DNA from: DAOMNN01 sp035443825
Lineage (GTDB): Bacteria; Pseudomonadota; Gammaproteobacteria; Burkholderiales; Rhodocyclaceae
Direction of reading: 5' to 3'
Assembly (NCBI GenBank): GCA_035443825.1
Contig: DAOMNN010000001.1
Span: 24,199 to 88,198 of the forward strand
DNA length: 64,000 nt
Below the pieces are notes generated by a model. That model saw only the letters and a program-made list of their open reading frames with translations, was not told the DNA's origin and did no database searches. The position numbers were made by a program, and so were the translations under genes. Positions 1-9,086 of this stretch are shown here, one piece after another. Each line of letters begins with the position of its first letter. The first letter of the stretch is position 1.

Positions 1-98
1 AAAGCTTATGCGGACCCGGGTCCGGGCGGCGTCGCGATTAGATGGGCAAAAGGGCGACTATTCGTTCTTTTGTGGATGTTGCCGTGTGCGGGTTTCGC

Positions 99-572
99 TC
101 AACCGCGAATCTTGCGCATGCGCTCGGCCGGCGTGATGATGTCGGTCAGTCGGATGCCGAACTTGTCGTTCACGACCACGACTTCGCCCTGCGCTATCAG
201 CGTGCCGTTGACCAGGACGTCCATCGGCTCGCCTGCCAGTCCGTCCAGCTCCACCACCGAACCGTGCGCCAGTTGGAGAAGGTTGCGGATCGACAGCTTG
301 GTGCGGCCGAGTTCGACCGTGAGCTGCACGGGGATGTCCAGAATCATGTCGAAGTCGTTGAGCGCCCCTGCCTTGCCGCCGGATGCGCCGAAATCCTGGA
401 AGAGCTGGCTTGCGGGCTTGGCCTGGTAAGGCGATTCGGCTGCGGCGGCCAACTCGGCTGCGACCATCTCCGCCTCGGCATCGACGGAGCCGGCCTCCTC
501 GGCGGCCTGTTCCTGCATTGCTGCGGCCCAGTCGTCCTCGGTGATCTGATTGTCGGTCTCGTTCTCAGCCAT
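99..572 (-). CDS. fliN: Flagellar motor switch protein FliN
   Basis: FliN forms the bottom of the flagellar C-ring, together with FliM, and helps dock the FliH-FliI export ATPase complex. The protein has 157 residues. An acidic, Ala/Glu-rich N-terminal half of about 70 residues precedes a typical SpoA (surface presentation of antigens) domain at about residues 75-152, containing the motif DIPVQLTVELGRT and a C-terminal GIRLTDI segment. The start is supported by a GGAG ribosome binding site. It overlaps the end of fliM by 8 nt, so the two are probably translationally coupled. The long N-terminal extension is common in betaproteobacterial FliN. The next expected gene, fliO, is not identifiable in the 98 bases left in the window. 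Confidence 0.96.
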   Translation of the reverse strand: MAENETDNQITEDDWAAAMQEQAAEEAGSVDAEAEMVAAELAAAAESPYQAKPASQLFQDFGASGGKAGALNDFDMILDIPVQLTVELGRTKLSIRNLLQLAHGSVVELDGLAGEPMDVLVNGTLIAQGEVVVVNDKFGIRLTDIITPAERMRKIRG

Positions 573-1575
573 TGTCTTCTCCGGTCAAAGGTTGGTTGTC
601 GTCCTGTCCCGACAGGAAGCGCTCGACCCTGACTGCGTAGCGTCCGCCACGGGTACCGTAGCGAAGCTCCATGACGGGTACGTGGTCCACTTCCGCCTGG
701 ATCAGATCCGGAACGTTCAGCGGGATCACGTCGCCGACCTGCATGTTGACGATGTCGCGCAGGGTTACCCGCGCGGAACCCAGATTGCACGCGAGTTCGA
801 CCTCTGCCGTCTGCAACTGCTGGGTGAGCAGGGTGAGCCAGCGATTGTCCTGGGTGAGGTGGTCGCTTTGCATCGTGGAATAGAGCACGTCCCGGATCGG
901 TTCCACCATCGAATAGGGGAAGCAGACATGCATCTCTGCCTGCGAGCCCCCGAACTCCAGGGTAAAACTGGTCGATATCACGATCTCGGACGGCGTCGCG
1001 ATGTTCGCGAACTGGGAATTCATCTCCGAGCGTATGTACTCGAGCTCGATCCTGAAAACGGGTTCCCATGCACGGCCGTACTCGGCGAAGACGACGCCGA
1101 GCATGCCCTGGATGATGCGCTGCTCGGTCGGCGTGAAATCGCGTCCTTCGACGCGTGAGTGAAAGCGGCCGTCACCGCCGAACATGTTGTCCACGACCAG
1201 AAAGACGAGATTCGGGTCGAACACGATCAAGCCGGTGCCGCGCAGCGGCTTCGCCATGACCAGATTCAGGTTGGTCGGCACGACCAGATTGCGCACGAAC
1301 TCGCCATATTTCTGCACCTTGATCGGCCCCACCGAGACCTCGGTGCTACGGTGCATGTAATTGAACAATCCGATGCGCAGGTAACGGGCAAAGCGCTCGT
1401 TGATCAGTTCCATCGTGGGCATGCGCCCGCGTACGATGCGTTCCTGCGTTGCAAGATTATAAGGACGGACTCCGCCCTCGACACCGCCGTCGTCTTCCGG
1501 TTCGTCGGTTTCCCCGGTCACGCCCTTGAGAAGGGCGTCAACCTCATCCTGGGAAAGAAAGTCGGAGGAAGACAT
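565..1575 (-). CDS. fliM: Flagellar motor switch protein FliM
   Basis: FliM is the middle ring protein of the switch complex and receives phospho-CheY. The 336-residue length is normal for the family. The extreme N-terminus, SSSDFLSQDEVDALLKG, is the conserved CheY-P-binding peptide. The middle CheC-like domain spans about residues 45-240 and a C-terminal SpoA domain lies at about 255-330. It sits between fliL and fliN in the usual fliLMN order on the minus strand, 14 nt after the fliL stop. No strong Shine-Dalgarno is seen, so translation may depend on coupling to fliL. Confidence 0.97.
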   Translation of the reverse strand: MSSSDFLSQDEVDALLKGVTGETDEPEDDGGVEGGVRPYNLATQERIVRGRMPTMELINERFARYLRIGLFNYMHRSTEVSVGPIKVQKYGEFVRNLVVPTNLNLVMAKPLRGTGLIVFDPNLVFLVVDNMFGGDGRFHSRVEGRDFTPTEQRIIQGMLGVVFAEYGRAWEPVFRIELEYIRSEMNSQFANIATPSEIVISTSFTLEFGGSQAEMHVCFPYSMVEPIRDVLYSTMQSDHLTQDNRWLTLLTQQLQTAEVELACNLGSARVTLRDIVNMQVGDVIPLNVPDLIQAEVDHVPVMELRYGTRGGRYAVRVERFLSGQDDNQPLTGEDNG

Positions 1576-1589
1576 GGATGTCGATTCCG

Positions 1590-2141
1590 CTACTGAATGA
1601 TGAACGAATTGAACAGGACCGCCCGTACCGGTCCTTCGGGTCTTCCGGTCGGTGACGTATCGCCGCCGAGTACCCGGTTGATTTCGTCGGTGATGTCGTT
1701 TGCCAGTGTTTCACGCCCTTCGTAAGTCGATAGTTCCGAAGGCAATTTATTGGACAACAGCATGTTGATCCGGTGCCGGATCTCGGGCATGAAACCCTTG
1801 AGGCTGTCGCCCGTGCGCGCATCGGCTACGCGAACTGCGAGCACTACCTGAAGATAGCGATCACCTTCGCCCGGCAGCAGGTTCACCACGAACGGCTCAA
1901 GTGCGACGAAGCTCGGCGGCCTGGACAGGTCGACCCCCGTGCCGGACGCCGCGCCCGACCCGGCCCCCTCGGCATCGCCTGTGCTTCCCTTCTTCAGCAG
2001 CAACAGACCTATGACCCCCGCGCCCGCGATGACCAGTGCCGCAATCACGATCAGTATGACGACGCGCAGCTTCTTGCCCTTCTTCTTCGGGGGCTCCACT
2101 TCGTCTGCTGCCGGGATCGGGGTGGCCGGGGCCTTCGCCAT
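1590..2141 (-). CDS. fliL: Flagellar basal body-associated protein FliL
   Basis: FliL is a single-pass inner membrane protein that surrounds the stator and stabilises torque generation. The 183-residue sequence has a cytoplasmic N-terminus rich in Lys/Pro and one transmembrane helix at about residues 27-48 (VVILIVIAALVIAGAGVIG). A low-complexity Gly/Ala/Ser linker follows, then a periplasmic domain ending in the conserved pattern for FliL, VLFNSFIIQ. A good ribosome binding site, AGGAGA, precedes the ATG. A leader of about 96 nt separates it from fliK; no convincing promoter was found there. Confidence 0.95.
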   Translation of the reverse strand: MAKAPATPIPAADEVEPPKKKGKKLRVVILIVIAALVIAGAGVIGLLLLKKGSTGDAEGAGSGAASGTGVDLSRPPSFVALEPFVVNLLPGEGDRYLQVVLAVRVADARTGDSLKGFMPEIRHRINMLLSNKLPSELSTYEGRETLANDITDEINRVLGGDTSPTGRPEGPVRAVLFNSFIIQ

Positions 2142-2237
2142 CTGGGTCTCCTGAGTGTTCTAGCTGCGAATTATGGGGGATGCCGTTGCTTGTCCAATCA
2201 ATGAATAGTGGGACAGACTTCCCCCAATTCGCCTGCT

Positions 2238-3518
2238 TCAGGCGAAGGTGTCGATCATCCCTGTCCCGGTACTGGCCCAGCGTTGTGCGGGCAGCGGAGA
2301 GAGTGGCGCATCGACGTCGAGGAGCGGATGTCCGATGCGTACCCCGTTGCCTGCCTGCTCGTCATGCCTGTCCTCACGGGCCTGTTGCTCTCCGGACGTA
2401 CTCACGTTCGTCTGTCCGAGGGTGATACCGGCCTGTTGCAATGCTTCGCGCAACCGCGGCATCGCCTGTTCCAGCGCTTCCCGCGCGGCAGCGGTCGCTG
2501 CGACGAAGTGGGCGCTGGTCTGGTCCCCGTTGACCTGGATCGAGACGCCCAGTTTACCGAGACTTGGCGGAGTTAGCACGAGTTCGGCACGCGATTCGCC
2601 CCTGCCCACCATCCACAACATTCGGCTGCCGACGTCTTCGGCCCATGCGCGCTGACCGGCGGGGGTGTGCACCTGGAGTTGCGGGATCGGGCCGGGGTCG
2701 CCGCGCAGTGCCGCGAACAGCCCGGTGGATGACAATCCCGCGACCGGCGATTCGGCGATGGCGGGCTGCAAGGATGTCGCAGCAGCGGCACCGAAGCGGC
2801 CCGCATGACTTGCTGCCAGCTGGATCTGGGCCGCAACGGTGGTCGTCGGAAGCGCCGGTGCGGCGTTCTTGCTTTGCCCACCCTTCGGCGCAAAGGTCGC
2901 CTCGACGCCGTCCGTGAGTGATGTCGAGACACTCGGCCCCCCCGCTTTCGCGCCATTCCCCGAAGGATTGGAGAACACGAAGCCCCGGGCGCGACGGCCG
3001 AGAGTGTCGAGCGTAGCATCGTCGATCTCGATGTCGACGTCGAGTCCGGTGTTGCCTGTCGGCAAACTTCGATCCATGGCGGCAATTATGGACGCCACTG
3101 CGGCAAGGCTTGCCGGTGGTGCGGCTTCGGCCTGGGGAGCCTGCCCGGTCGTGTTCGCGCTCGTCACGTCGGTAACTTGCTGTCCCGCTGCAGGGGTATC
3201 CGAATCTTGCGACTGGGCGGTCGATTCAGTCGTGTCCTTCTCCGCTCGCGAGTGGCGCCCGGCAGGCTCGGCATTCTCTACGCGTCCGGAGGCATTCTGG
3301 CCATGTCGCTCGGGTGCGGTTTCCTCCCGCCTGGCGGGCGCTTGCGGGGTTGTCCGGGAAGGCGACGCTTCCTGCTCCCGCATACGCTGTTCGAACACCG
3401 ACGAGAAATCTTCCGACCGACCCGGCGGGGTCTGGCGGGGCGTCTGGAGGGCCGTGAGAACGTTACCGTCGGATCCTTTCGGTGCCGTAGTGATGGACGG
3501 GCTTGGCATGTGGGTCAT
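2238..3518 (-). CDS. fliK: Flagellar hook-length control protein FliK
   Basis: FliK is the secreted molecular ruler that measures the hook and flips FlhB to filament export. I take the ATG at 3518 (426 residues; an alternative ATG lies at 3509), because a perfect sigma-54 promoter lies at 3545-3560 and would start transcription near 3535, just upstream. The first roughly 270 residues are low-complexity, Thr/Ala/Pro/Gln-rich and typical of the disordered ruler region. The C-terminal substrate-switch domain (Flg_hook, about residues 300-400) contains AELVLTPPSLGKLGVSIQV, which is diagnostic. A second, different FliK-like gene lies at 13273-14460. Confidence 0.93.
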   Translation of the reverse strand: MTHMPSPSITTAPKGSDGNVLTALQTPRQTPPGRSEDFSSVFEQRMREQEASPSRTTPQAPARREETAPERHGQNASGRVENAEPAGRHSRAEKDTTESTAQSQDSDTPAAGQQVTDVTSANTTGQAPQAEAAPPASLAAVASIIAAMDRSLPTGNTGLDVDIEIDDATLDTLGRRARGFVFSNPSGNGAKAGGPSVSTSLTDGVEATFAPKGGQSKNAAPALPTTTVAAQIQLAASHAGRFGAAAATSLQPAIAESPVAGLSSTGLFAALRGDPGPIPQLQVHTPAGQRAWAEDVGSRMLWMVGRGESRAELVLTPPSLGKLGVSIQVNGDQTSAHFVAATAAAREALEQAMPRLREALQQAGITLGQTNVSTSGEQQAREDRHDEQAGNGVRIGHPLLDVDAPLSPLPAQRWASTGTGMIDTFA

Positions 3519-3544
3519 CCGTGCTGAATACTCACACGGGTAGC

Positions 3545-3560
3545 AGCAAGGCGCGTGCCA
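3545..3560 (-). promoter_or_regulatory. Sigma-54 promoter of fliK
   Basis: Read on the minus strand, the sequence is TGGCACG-N4-TTGCT, an exact match to the RpoN -24/-12 consensus with the GG and GC dinucleotides 10 bases apart. The predicted start is near 3535, giving a leader of about 17 nt to the fliK ATG at 3518. It lies between the fliJ stop (3592) and fliK, so fliK-fliL-fliM-fliN can be transcribed apart from fliFGHIJ. The likely activator is the FleR homologue encoded at 10257-11678. Confidence 0.85.
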
Positions 3561-3591
3561 GCTCGCTCCCTGGCTGCTCATGGTCGCCGGA

Positions 3592-4047
3592 TCAGGACTC
3601 GTTCGAGTCCTTGCGTTCGCGGTGACGGTTGGCTGAGTGCTCGTCGAGCAGTTGCTGTTCGCCCTTGGCCGTTCGGCGCATTTCGGTGGCAAGGTGCCGG
3701 CTCTGCAGCGTATCGAACGCCTTGACCTTGTTGCGCTGGTTCACCCAGGCCTGCTTGCCCACCTCGGTGCGACGCTGAGACTGGTCGAGTTGCGTGCGCT
3801 GGATCTCGATCGCCTCGTCGATGCGCGACATGAACGCGCTGTAGTTTCGCAGTGCCTCGACACCGATGCCGTTGCCGAGCGCCTCGCGAAAGCGCTCCTC
3901 GTACTCTGCACGGTAGCTCTGGAGGAGATCGAGTTTGCGCACGCCTTCCTGTTCCCGGGCAATCAGCTCGCCGAGCTCGCGCGTTGCATTGTCGAGACGA
4001 CTCTTGCTCAGCTCGAGAATCGGTTTGAGTGGAAACGGTCTGGTCAT
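3592..4047 (-). CDS. fliJ: Flagellar export chaperone/ATPase stalk protein FliJ
   Basis: FliJ is the coiled-coil stalk protein of the flagellar type III export ATPase, comparable to the gamma subunit of F1. The 151-residue product is highly charged and almost entirely helical, with heptad-like spacing throughout, as expected for the family (about 147 residues). It follows fliI after a 125-nt gap. It precedes fliK in the canonical fliFGHIJK order, although fliK has its own sigma-54 promoter. Confidence 0.92.
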   Translation of the reverse strand: MTRPFPLKPILELSKSRLDNATRELGELIAREQEGVRKLDLLQSYRAEYEERFREALGNGIGVEALRNYSAFMSRIDEAIEIQRTQLDQSQRRTEVGKQAWVNQRNKVKAFDTLQSRHLATEMRRTAKGEQQLLDEHSANRHRERKDSNES

Positions 4048-4172
4048 GGCCCTTGATGCGTGTGATGCATGGGTGTGCCGTAGAAAGCCTGCATGCCGCT
4101 TTCCCGCAAGGTATTCGATCTGGACTTATTCTACGCGGAGGCACTGCAGTCGGCGCGGCATTATCTGACAGA

Positions 4173-5576
4173 TTACTGATCGCCTGCAAACAGCGTGGTG
4201 AGCTTCTCAGCGGCATCCGGGTAGTTCTCTTGCTCGTCCACGCGCTGCTGGAGAAACGCCTCCAGGCCCGGATACAGCTCCACGGCGCGGTCAAGCAGCG
4301 GGTCGGAGCCCGGCTGGTAAGCGCCGACCGCGACCAGGTCGCGCGAGCGCTGATAGCGTGAGAACAGTTGCTTGAAGTGACGCACCAGCTCGAAATGTTC
4401 GGGTGGCACCAGATTGTGCATGGCACGCGAAATCGATTGTTCGATATCGATCGCGGGATAGTGGCCCTGGTCGGCCAGTGCTCGCGACAGTACGAAATGG
4501 CCATCGAGAATCGCACGCGCCGCGTCGGCGATCGGATCCTGCTGGTCATCGCCTTCGGCGAGAACGGTGTAGAACGCAGTGATCGAGCCGCCCCCCTCGC
4601 GTCCGTTCCCCGCCCGCTCGACCAGTGCCGGCAGGCGCGCAAACACGCTGGGGGGATACCCCCGTGTCACCGGAGGTTCTCCGATCGCGAGGGCGATCTC
4701 GCGCTGGGCCATGGCATAGCGCGTCAGCGAATCCATGATCAGAAGTACCTGCTTCCCCTGGTCGCGGAAATATTCCGCGATGGTCGTCGCATAAGCGGCG
4801 CCCTGCAGGCGCATCAGCGGACTCGTGTCCGCCGGCGCGGCGACGACGACCGATCGGGCGCGGCCCTCGTCGCCGAGGTTCTCCTCGATGAATTCCTTCA
4901 CCTCGCGCCCGCGCTCGCCGATCAAACCGACCACGATCACGTCGGCGGAGGTGTATCGCGCCATCATTCCGATGAGCACCGATTTGCCGACACCGGACCC
5001 GGCGAACAGGCCGAGTCGCTGTCCGCGGCCAACGGTCAGCAGCGCGTTGATCGCACGAATGCCGACGTCGAGCACTTGCCGGATGGGGGCACGCATGAGC
5101 GGGTTGAAGGGGCGGCTCTGCAGGGAGCGGGTCATTTCGGTATCGATCGGTCCGAGGCCATCGAGGGGCCGGCCGGCACCGTCAATGACGCGTCCAAGCA
5201 GCGAATCGCCCACCGGAAGATGCTTGGCACGGTCAGAGGTGCGGCGCCGCGGTGCGATCGTATCGCCGAGCAGCGGCGCGGATTGCTGGGGTTCGACCGG
5301 GTAGACCGGCGCGCCCGGAGCAAGCCCGAACACGTCGTCCGTCGGCATCATGTACAGTCGTTCGCCGTTGAAACCGACCACTTCCGCCTCGACCGTGCCG
5401 CCGCCCAGGGTACTGATCCTGCAGCCCGATCCCAGCGGCAGTTTGATCCCGTCCGCCTCCATGACCAGCCCGTTGATCCGGGTCAGCCGGCCCGAAACCT
5501 GAAACGGCGAGGTGGCCTCGACGAGCGCCGCATTGTCGTGCAGGAACTGACCCCAGGCGCGGACGCGATCAGGCAT
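4173..5576 (-). CDS. fliI: Flagellum-specific export ATPase FliI
   Basis: FliI is the hexameric ATPase that energises flagellar protein export at the base of the apparatus. It is homologous to the F1 beta subunit. The Walker A loop GLFAGSGVGKSVLIG, the Walker B segment VLLIMDSLTRYAMAQREI and the conserved GEPPVTRGYPPSVF are all present. I prefer the ATG at 5576 (467 residues), because GGGAGG lies 6 nt upstream of it; in-frame ATGs at 5582 and 5597 are less well placed. The start overlaps the end of fliH by 8 nt, consistent with coupled translation of the two partners. Confidence 0.97.
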   Translation of the reverse strand: MPDRVRAWGQFLHDNAALVEATSPFQVSGRLTRINGLVMEADGIKLPLGSGCRISTLGGGTVEAEVVGFNGERLYMMPTDDVFGLAPGAPVYPVEPQQSAPLLGDTIAPRRRTSDRAKHLPVGDSLLGRVIDGAGRPLDGLGPIDTEMTRSLQSRPFNPLMRAPIRQVLDVGIRAINALLTVGRGQRLGLFAGSGVGKSVLIGMMARYTSADVIVVGLIGERGREVKEFIEENLGDEGRARSVVVAAPADTSPLMRLQGAAYATTIAEYFRDQGKQVLLIMDSLTRYAMAQREIALAIGEPPVTRGYPPSVFARLPALVERAGNGREGGGSITAFYTVLAEGDDQQDPIADAARAILDGHFVLSRALADQGHYPAIDIEQSISRAMHNLVPPEHFELVRHFKQLFSRYQRSRDLVAVGAYQPGSDPLLDRAVELYPGLEAFLQQRVDEQENYPDAAEKLTTLFAGDQ

Positions 5577-6285
5577 CCTCATCCTCCCAGCCGACATCGG
5601 TGCGGCCCATGCCTTCCAGGATGCGTCGCCAGCGTGTCTCCAGGGTCGCGTCGATCTCGCAACCTGCGGCCTGAAGTCGGCAACCGCCGCGTGTCATCGT
5701 GTCGTCCTCGATGAGCTGGTGATGGCCGTGTTCGAGCTGATCGGCGTGGTACTCGCGAATGAGCGCCGCGTCGTCAGGGTGCACGTGGATGCGGACCTTG
5801 CTCTGCGGCAACTGCTGGAGTGCCTCGCGCACCGTCTCCGCGATCGTGGCAGGATGGTCCGCAAGCGTATGCTTGACCATCTGCCTCGCGATCGCTATTG
5901 CGAGCGCGACGATCTCCTCGGCGACTTCGCCGCCGAGCCGATCGAGCGCTTCATCCATGCTGCGCACCAGTTCGGATAGTCGCTCGGCCTCGATGCGCGC
6001 CTCCGCCTTGCCCGCTTCATAACCGACTGCATTGCCCTCTTCGCGGGCCTGCTCGAACATCGCCTCGATTTGCTCGGCCGTCGGCAACTTGATCTTCTGG
6101 TCGCGCTGCAGTTCCGGAAGCGGGGAGGGCTTCTCAGGGGGTGTCTGCGTCGGCGACTGGCCCGAGCCGGCGACGCAAGGCGCTGCGGGATCCGGATCTG
6201 TCGGTGCGGGGGCGCTCCCATCGTCGAATGAAGGCGGATCCCACCGGCGGTAGGCGCCTACCGCCTGATGCCGGTTCACCGTCAT
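5569..6285 (-). CDS. fliH: Flagellar assembly protein FliH
   Basis: FliH is the dimeric regulator that holds FliI inactive and links it to FliN at the C-ring. The 238-residue product has a Pro-rich N-terminal segment, a central helical region with closely spaced small residues (EEGNAVGYEAGKAEA) that matches the FliH GxxxG-type repeat, and a V-ATPase E-subunit-like C-terminal half (VRIHVHPDDAALIREYH). GGAG is positioned 8 nt upstream of the start. It lies between fliG and fliI as in other polar flagellar operons. Confidence 0.94.
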   Translation of the reverse strand: MTVNRHQAVGAYRRWDPPSFDDGSAPAPTDPDPAAPCVAGSGQSPTQTPPEKPSPLPELQRDQKIKLPTAEQIEAMFEQAREEGNAVGYEAGKAEARIEAERLSELVRSMDEALDRLGGEVAEEIVALAIAIARQMVKHTLADHPATIAETVREALQQLPQSKVRIHVHPDDAALIREYHADQLEHGHHQLIEDDTMTRGGCRLQAAGCEIDATLETRWRRILEGMGRTDVGWEDEDA

Positions 6286-6315
6286 GCCCGACTCCGTATG
6301 TCAGGTTTGCGCGGA

Positions 6316-7317
6316 TCAGATGAATGCATCGTCTCCACCCTTGCCGCCGAGCATGATCTGACCTTCCTCGGCAAGGCGACGTACGGTCTTGAGGATTTCC
6401 TTCTGTTCCGCTTCGACTTCCGAGAGCCGGACCGGCCCCTTGGCTTCGAGATCCTCACGCAACATTTCTGCGGCACGCTGGGACATGTTCTTGAAGATCT
6501 TCTCGCGCAGGTCGGGTGCGGCACCCTTGAGCGCGGTGACCAGCGAATCGGACTGGACCTCGCGCAGCAGCGTCTGGATGCCCCGATCGTCTATGTCCAT
6601 GATGTTCTCGAATACGAACATCTCGTCGAGAATCTTCTGCGCAAGGTCGGGATCGTATTCACGCACGTTGTCGAGCACGGCGGTCTCCGCGGCCGCACCC
6701 ACGAAGTTGAGGATCTCCGCCGCGTGGCGCACCCCTCCCATGGCCGCCTTCTTGATCGAGGAGGTGCCCGACAGCATCCGTGTGAGCGCTTCGTTGAGCT
6801 CGCGGAGTGCGACCGGCTGTACGCCGTCCAGGGTGGCGATGCGCAGCAGAACGTCGTTGCGCAGGCGATCGGTGAACTGCTTGAGGATCTCGCCGGCCTG
6901 ATCGAATTCGAGGTGCACAAGTATGGTTGCAATGATCTGGGGATGTTCGTTGCGGATGAGGTCAGCAGCCGTCGCCGCGTCCATCCACTTCAGGCTCTCG
7001 ATGCCGGCCGTATCCGAGCCCTGCATTATGCGGGCGATGATGTGTGCGGCGCGGTCGTCACCGAGCGCCTTGGTGAGCATGGCGCGAATGTGTTCCTCAC
7101 TCGCCTCGACTGGCGCACCCTTCTCGGAATGCGCGTCCAGCTCACCGAGCACGGTCTCGACCCGTGTGCGCGGCTGTGCCGGCAGCGTCGCCATCGCCAT
7201 GCCGAGTTTCTGCACTTCACGTGGACCGAGGTGCTTGAGCACCTCCGCAGCTTCGTCCGATCCGAGGGTCATCAGGAGCAGGGCGCTCTTTTCGATCCCC
7301 TCTTCGGGTGTGGTCAT
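6316..7317 (-). CDS. fliG: Flagellar motor switch protein FliG
   Basis: FliG is the rotor protein that contacts the stator and sits on the FliF ring. The start at 7317 overlaps the fliF stop as ATGA and gives 333 residues, the usual size; a longer in-frame start at 7347 would run 33 nt into fliF. The N-terminal domain contains KSALLLMTLGSDEAAEVLKH and the middle domain an EHPQ motif (IRNEHPQIIATILVHL). The C-terminal domain (about 230-330) has the charged torque helix region LREVQSDSLVTALKGA and RAAEMLREDLEAKGPVR. Confidence 0.97.
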   Translation of the reverse strand: MTTPEEGIEKSALLLMTLGSDEAAEVLKHLGPREVQKLGMAMATLPAQPRTRVETVLGELDAHSEKGAPVEASEEHIRAMLTKALGDDRAAHIIARIMQGSDTAGIESLKWMDAATAADLIRNEHPQIIATILVHLEFDQAGEILKQFTDRLRNDVLLRIATLDGVQPVALRELNEALTRMLSGTSSIKKAAMGGVRHAAEILNFVGAAAETAVLDNVREYDPDLAQKILDEMFVFENIMDIDDRGIQTLLREVQSDSLVTALKGAAPDLREKIFKNMSQRAAEMLREDLEAKGPVRLSEVEAEQKEILKTVRRLAEEGQIMLGGKGGDDAFI

Positions 7318-8966
7318 TTCCTGGTCTCCTCGTTGCCGCCCATCCATTCCTTGATGAGATTGGCGACCACCTTGGGCTCATGTTTTGCGAGATCTCTGGC
7401 CCGCGCAAGCTTCTCGTCGAAGCTCGCCGCCCTGGCGGCACCGAGGCTGACGATCGCGTCCTCGTCACCTGCCGCGCGGGCCCGTTCGGCGGCCTTCGGC
7501 GCAGCGGTCGCGATCGTCCGGAGCAAGGGGCGAATGATGCCAAAATACACGAAACCCAGTGCAACGATAAGCACCAGATACTTCAGCACTTCCTTGCCGA
7601 GATCGATCATCTGGGGATCCTTCCACAAGGGCAGCGCGACCGGCTCGGAACTCTCGATGGTGGCGAACGGTGCGTTGGACACATTGAGGCTGTCGCCTCT
7701 GGCCGGGTCGAATCCCATTGCCTCGCGCACGAGATTGGTGATCCGGGTCGTTTCCTCTTCATTCAGTGCGACGGTACGGGTCTGCCCGTTAGGCAGGGTT
7801 TCGGTCCGATGGTTCACCACCACCGCGACTGAAAGTCGCCGGATCTGGCCCGGAGCCTGGCGGATGTGTTGAATGTTGCGGTCGAGTTCGTAGTTGAGGG
7901 TCGCCGAGCGGTTGCTGTTGCGCGGCACACCGCCGACACCGGGCGCGCCCTGTGCATCGGGGGCGGTGATGGGGGCAGTCGCAGGTACCGGGGGCTGGTT
8001 GGTGAGCGCGCCGGGAACGCCCTGAGGGCCGCCGTCGCGTGTGAGCTGCTCGGTGGTCTGCTGGCTGCGGATGGCCTGATCGGGCGATGGATTCGGTTTG
8101 AAGCTTTCGGCGGTCTCCTCGACCTGATTGAAGTCGATGTCGGCGGCGACCTGCGCGCGGAAGTTGCCGTTGCCGACGATGGGGGCCAGGATGGTCTCGA
8201 TGCGGCGGATGTAGGCCGATTCGACCTCACGCACGTAGCTCAACTGGGGTGCGTCGAGCCCGGCGGTGCGCATCGGATCGGAGCGGTGGGTCAGGAGATT
8301 GCCGTTCTGGTCGATCACGCTGACGCGTTCGTTCGCCATCTGCGGCACGCTCGATGCGACAAGGTGTACGATGCCCGCAACCTGGGCCGCCTCCATCGTT
8401 CGTCCTGGGTAAAGATTGACCATGACCGATGCGGAAGGCTTCTGGTCATCGCGCAGGAAACCACTCTGTTTCGGGATCGCGAGATGGACCCGGGCGGACG
8501 CCACCGATGCGATTGCCTGGATCGTGCGTGACAGCTCGCCTTCGAGCGCACGTTGAAAATTCACCTGCTCGAGAAATTGCGACACTCCGAGGCGCTGGTT
8601 CTCCATCACCTCGAATCCGACCAGGCCGCCCTTGGGCAGCCCCTGCGCCGCCATGCGCAGGCGCACGTCGTGGACCATGCCCGATGGGATCATGATCGCG
8701 GTGCCGCCGGGCGAGAAGCGATAGGGGATGTTCTGTTGCTGCAGCGAGGTCACGATCGCGCCACCGTCACGCTCGTCGAGGTTGGAGAACAATACCGCGT
8801 AGTCAGGTGTGCGGCTCCACAGCCATATACCGATGATCAGCGACAGTGCCAGCGCAATGGTCGCGGCGGCAGCCATCTTCTGACGCTGACCCATCTGGTT
8901 CAGCTGCTGCATTGCCTGCTGCAGAGGCGGCGAGGCTGTTGCTGTGGCGGTGTTGGCGGTGGCCAT
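7314..8966 (-). CDS. fliF: Flagellar MS-ring protein FliF
   Basis: FliF forms the MS ring in the inner membrane. I choose the ATG at 8966 (550 residues), preceded by AAGGATCC about 7 nt upstream; an in-frame ATG at 8990 has no visible ribosome binding site. The N-terminal transmembrane helix is ALSLIIGIWLW and the second is LVLIVALGFVYFGIIRPLL. Between them lie the YscJ/FliF ring-building motifs, including the diagnostic VHLAIPKQS and the NYELDR stretch. The C-terminal cytoplasmic tail binds FliG. It is the first gene of the minus-strand operon, and a sigma-54 promoter lies upstream at 9087-9102. Confidence 0.96.
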   Translation of the reverse strand: MATANTATATASPPLQQAMQQLNQMGQRQKMAAAATIALALSLIIGIWLWSRTPDYAVLFSNLDERDGGAIVTSLQQQNIPYRFSPGGTAIMIPSGMVHDVRLRMAAQGLPKGGLVGFEVMENQRLGVSQFLEQVNFQRALEGELSRTIQAIASVASARVHLAIPKQSGFLRDDQKPSASVMVNLYPGRTMEAAQVAGIVHLVASSVPQMANERVSVIDQNGNLLTHRSDPMRTAGLDAPQLSYVREVESAYIRRIETILAPIVGNGNFRAQVAADIDFNQVEETAESFKPNPSPDQAIRSQQTTEQLTRDGGPQGVPGALTNQPPVPATAPITAPDAQGAPGVGGVPRNSNRSATLNYELDRNIQHIRQAPGQIRRLSVAVVVNHRTETLPNGQTRTVALNEEETTRITNLVREAMGFDPARGDSLNVSNAPFATIESSEPVALPLWKDPQMIDLGKEVLKYLVLIVALGFVYFGIIRPLLRTIATAAPKAAERARAAGDEDAIVSLGAARAASFDEKLARARDLAKHEPKVVANLIKEWMGGNEETRK

Positions 8967-9086
8967 GGTCGGATCCTTCACGCGTCGCATTTACGGATGA
9001 CGGCATTGTCACGCGGCAAGAACAAGTCCCTGACATCGATAAGCGGCATTTTTTGCCGCCTATTTGCCGGTTACCATGTGCACATG

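Noticed and set aside
11..24. 14-bp palindrome CGGACCCGGGTCCG near the window start
   Set aside because: A short GC-only palindrome is expected by chance in such DNA; no T-run, paired site or gene context supports a function.
1..98. fliO, expected downstream of fliN on the minus strand
   Set aside because: All minus-strand frames in these 98 bases are interrupted or too short to recognise FliO, so it probably begins outside the window.
2142..2237. Sigma-54-like element (TTGGACAAGCAACGGCA) in the fliL leader
   Set aside because: GG and GC spacing is right, but the -24 and -12 boxes otherwise match poorly, and the fliK promoter already covers fliLMN.
9043..9059. GCGGCA-T5-TGCCGC hairpin between fliF and fleS as a terminator
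   Set aside because: It lies between divergent genes where no transcript needs to end, and no T-run follows the stem on either strand.
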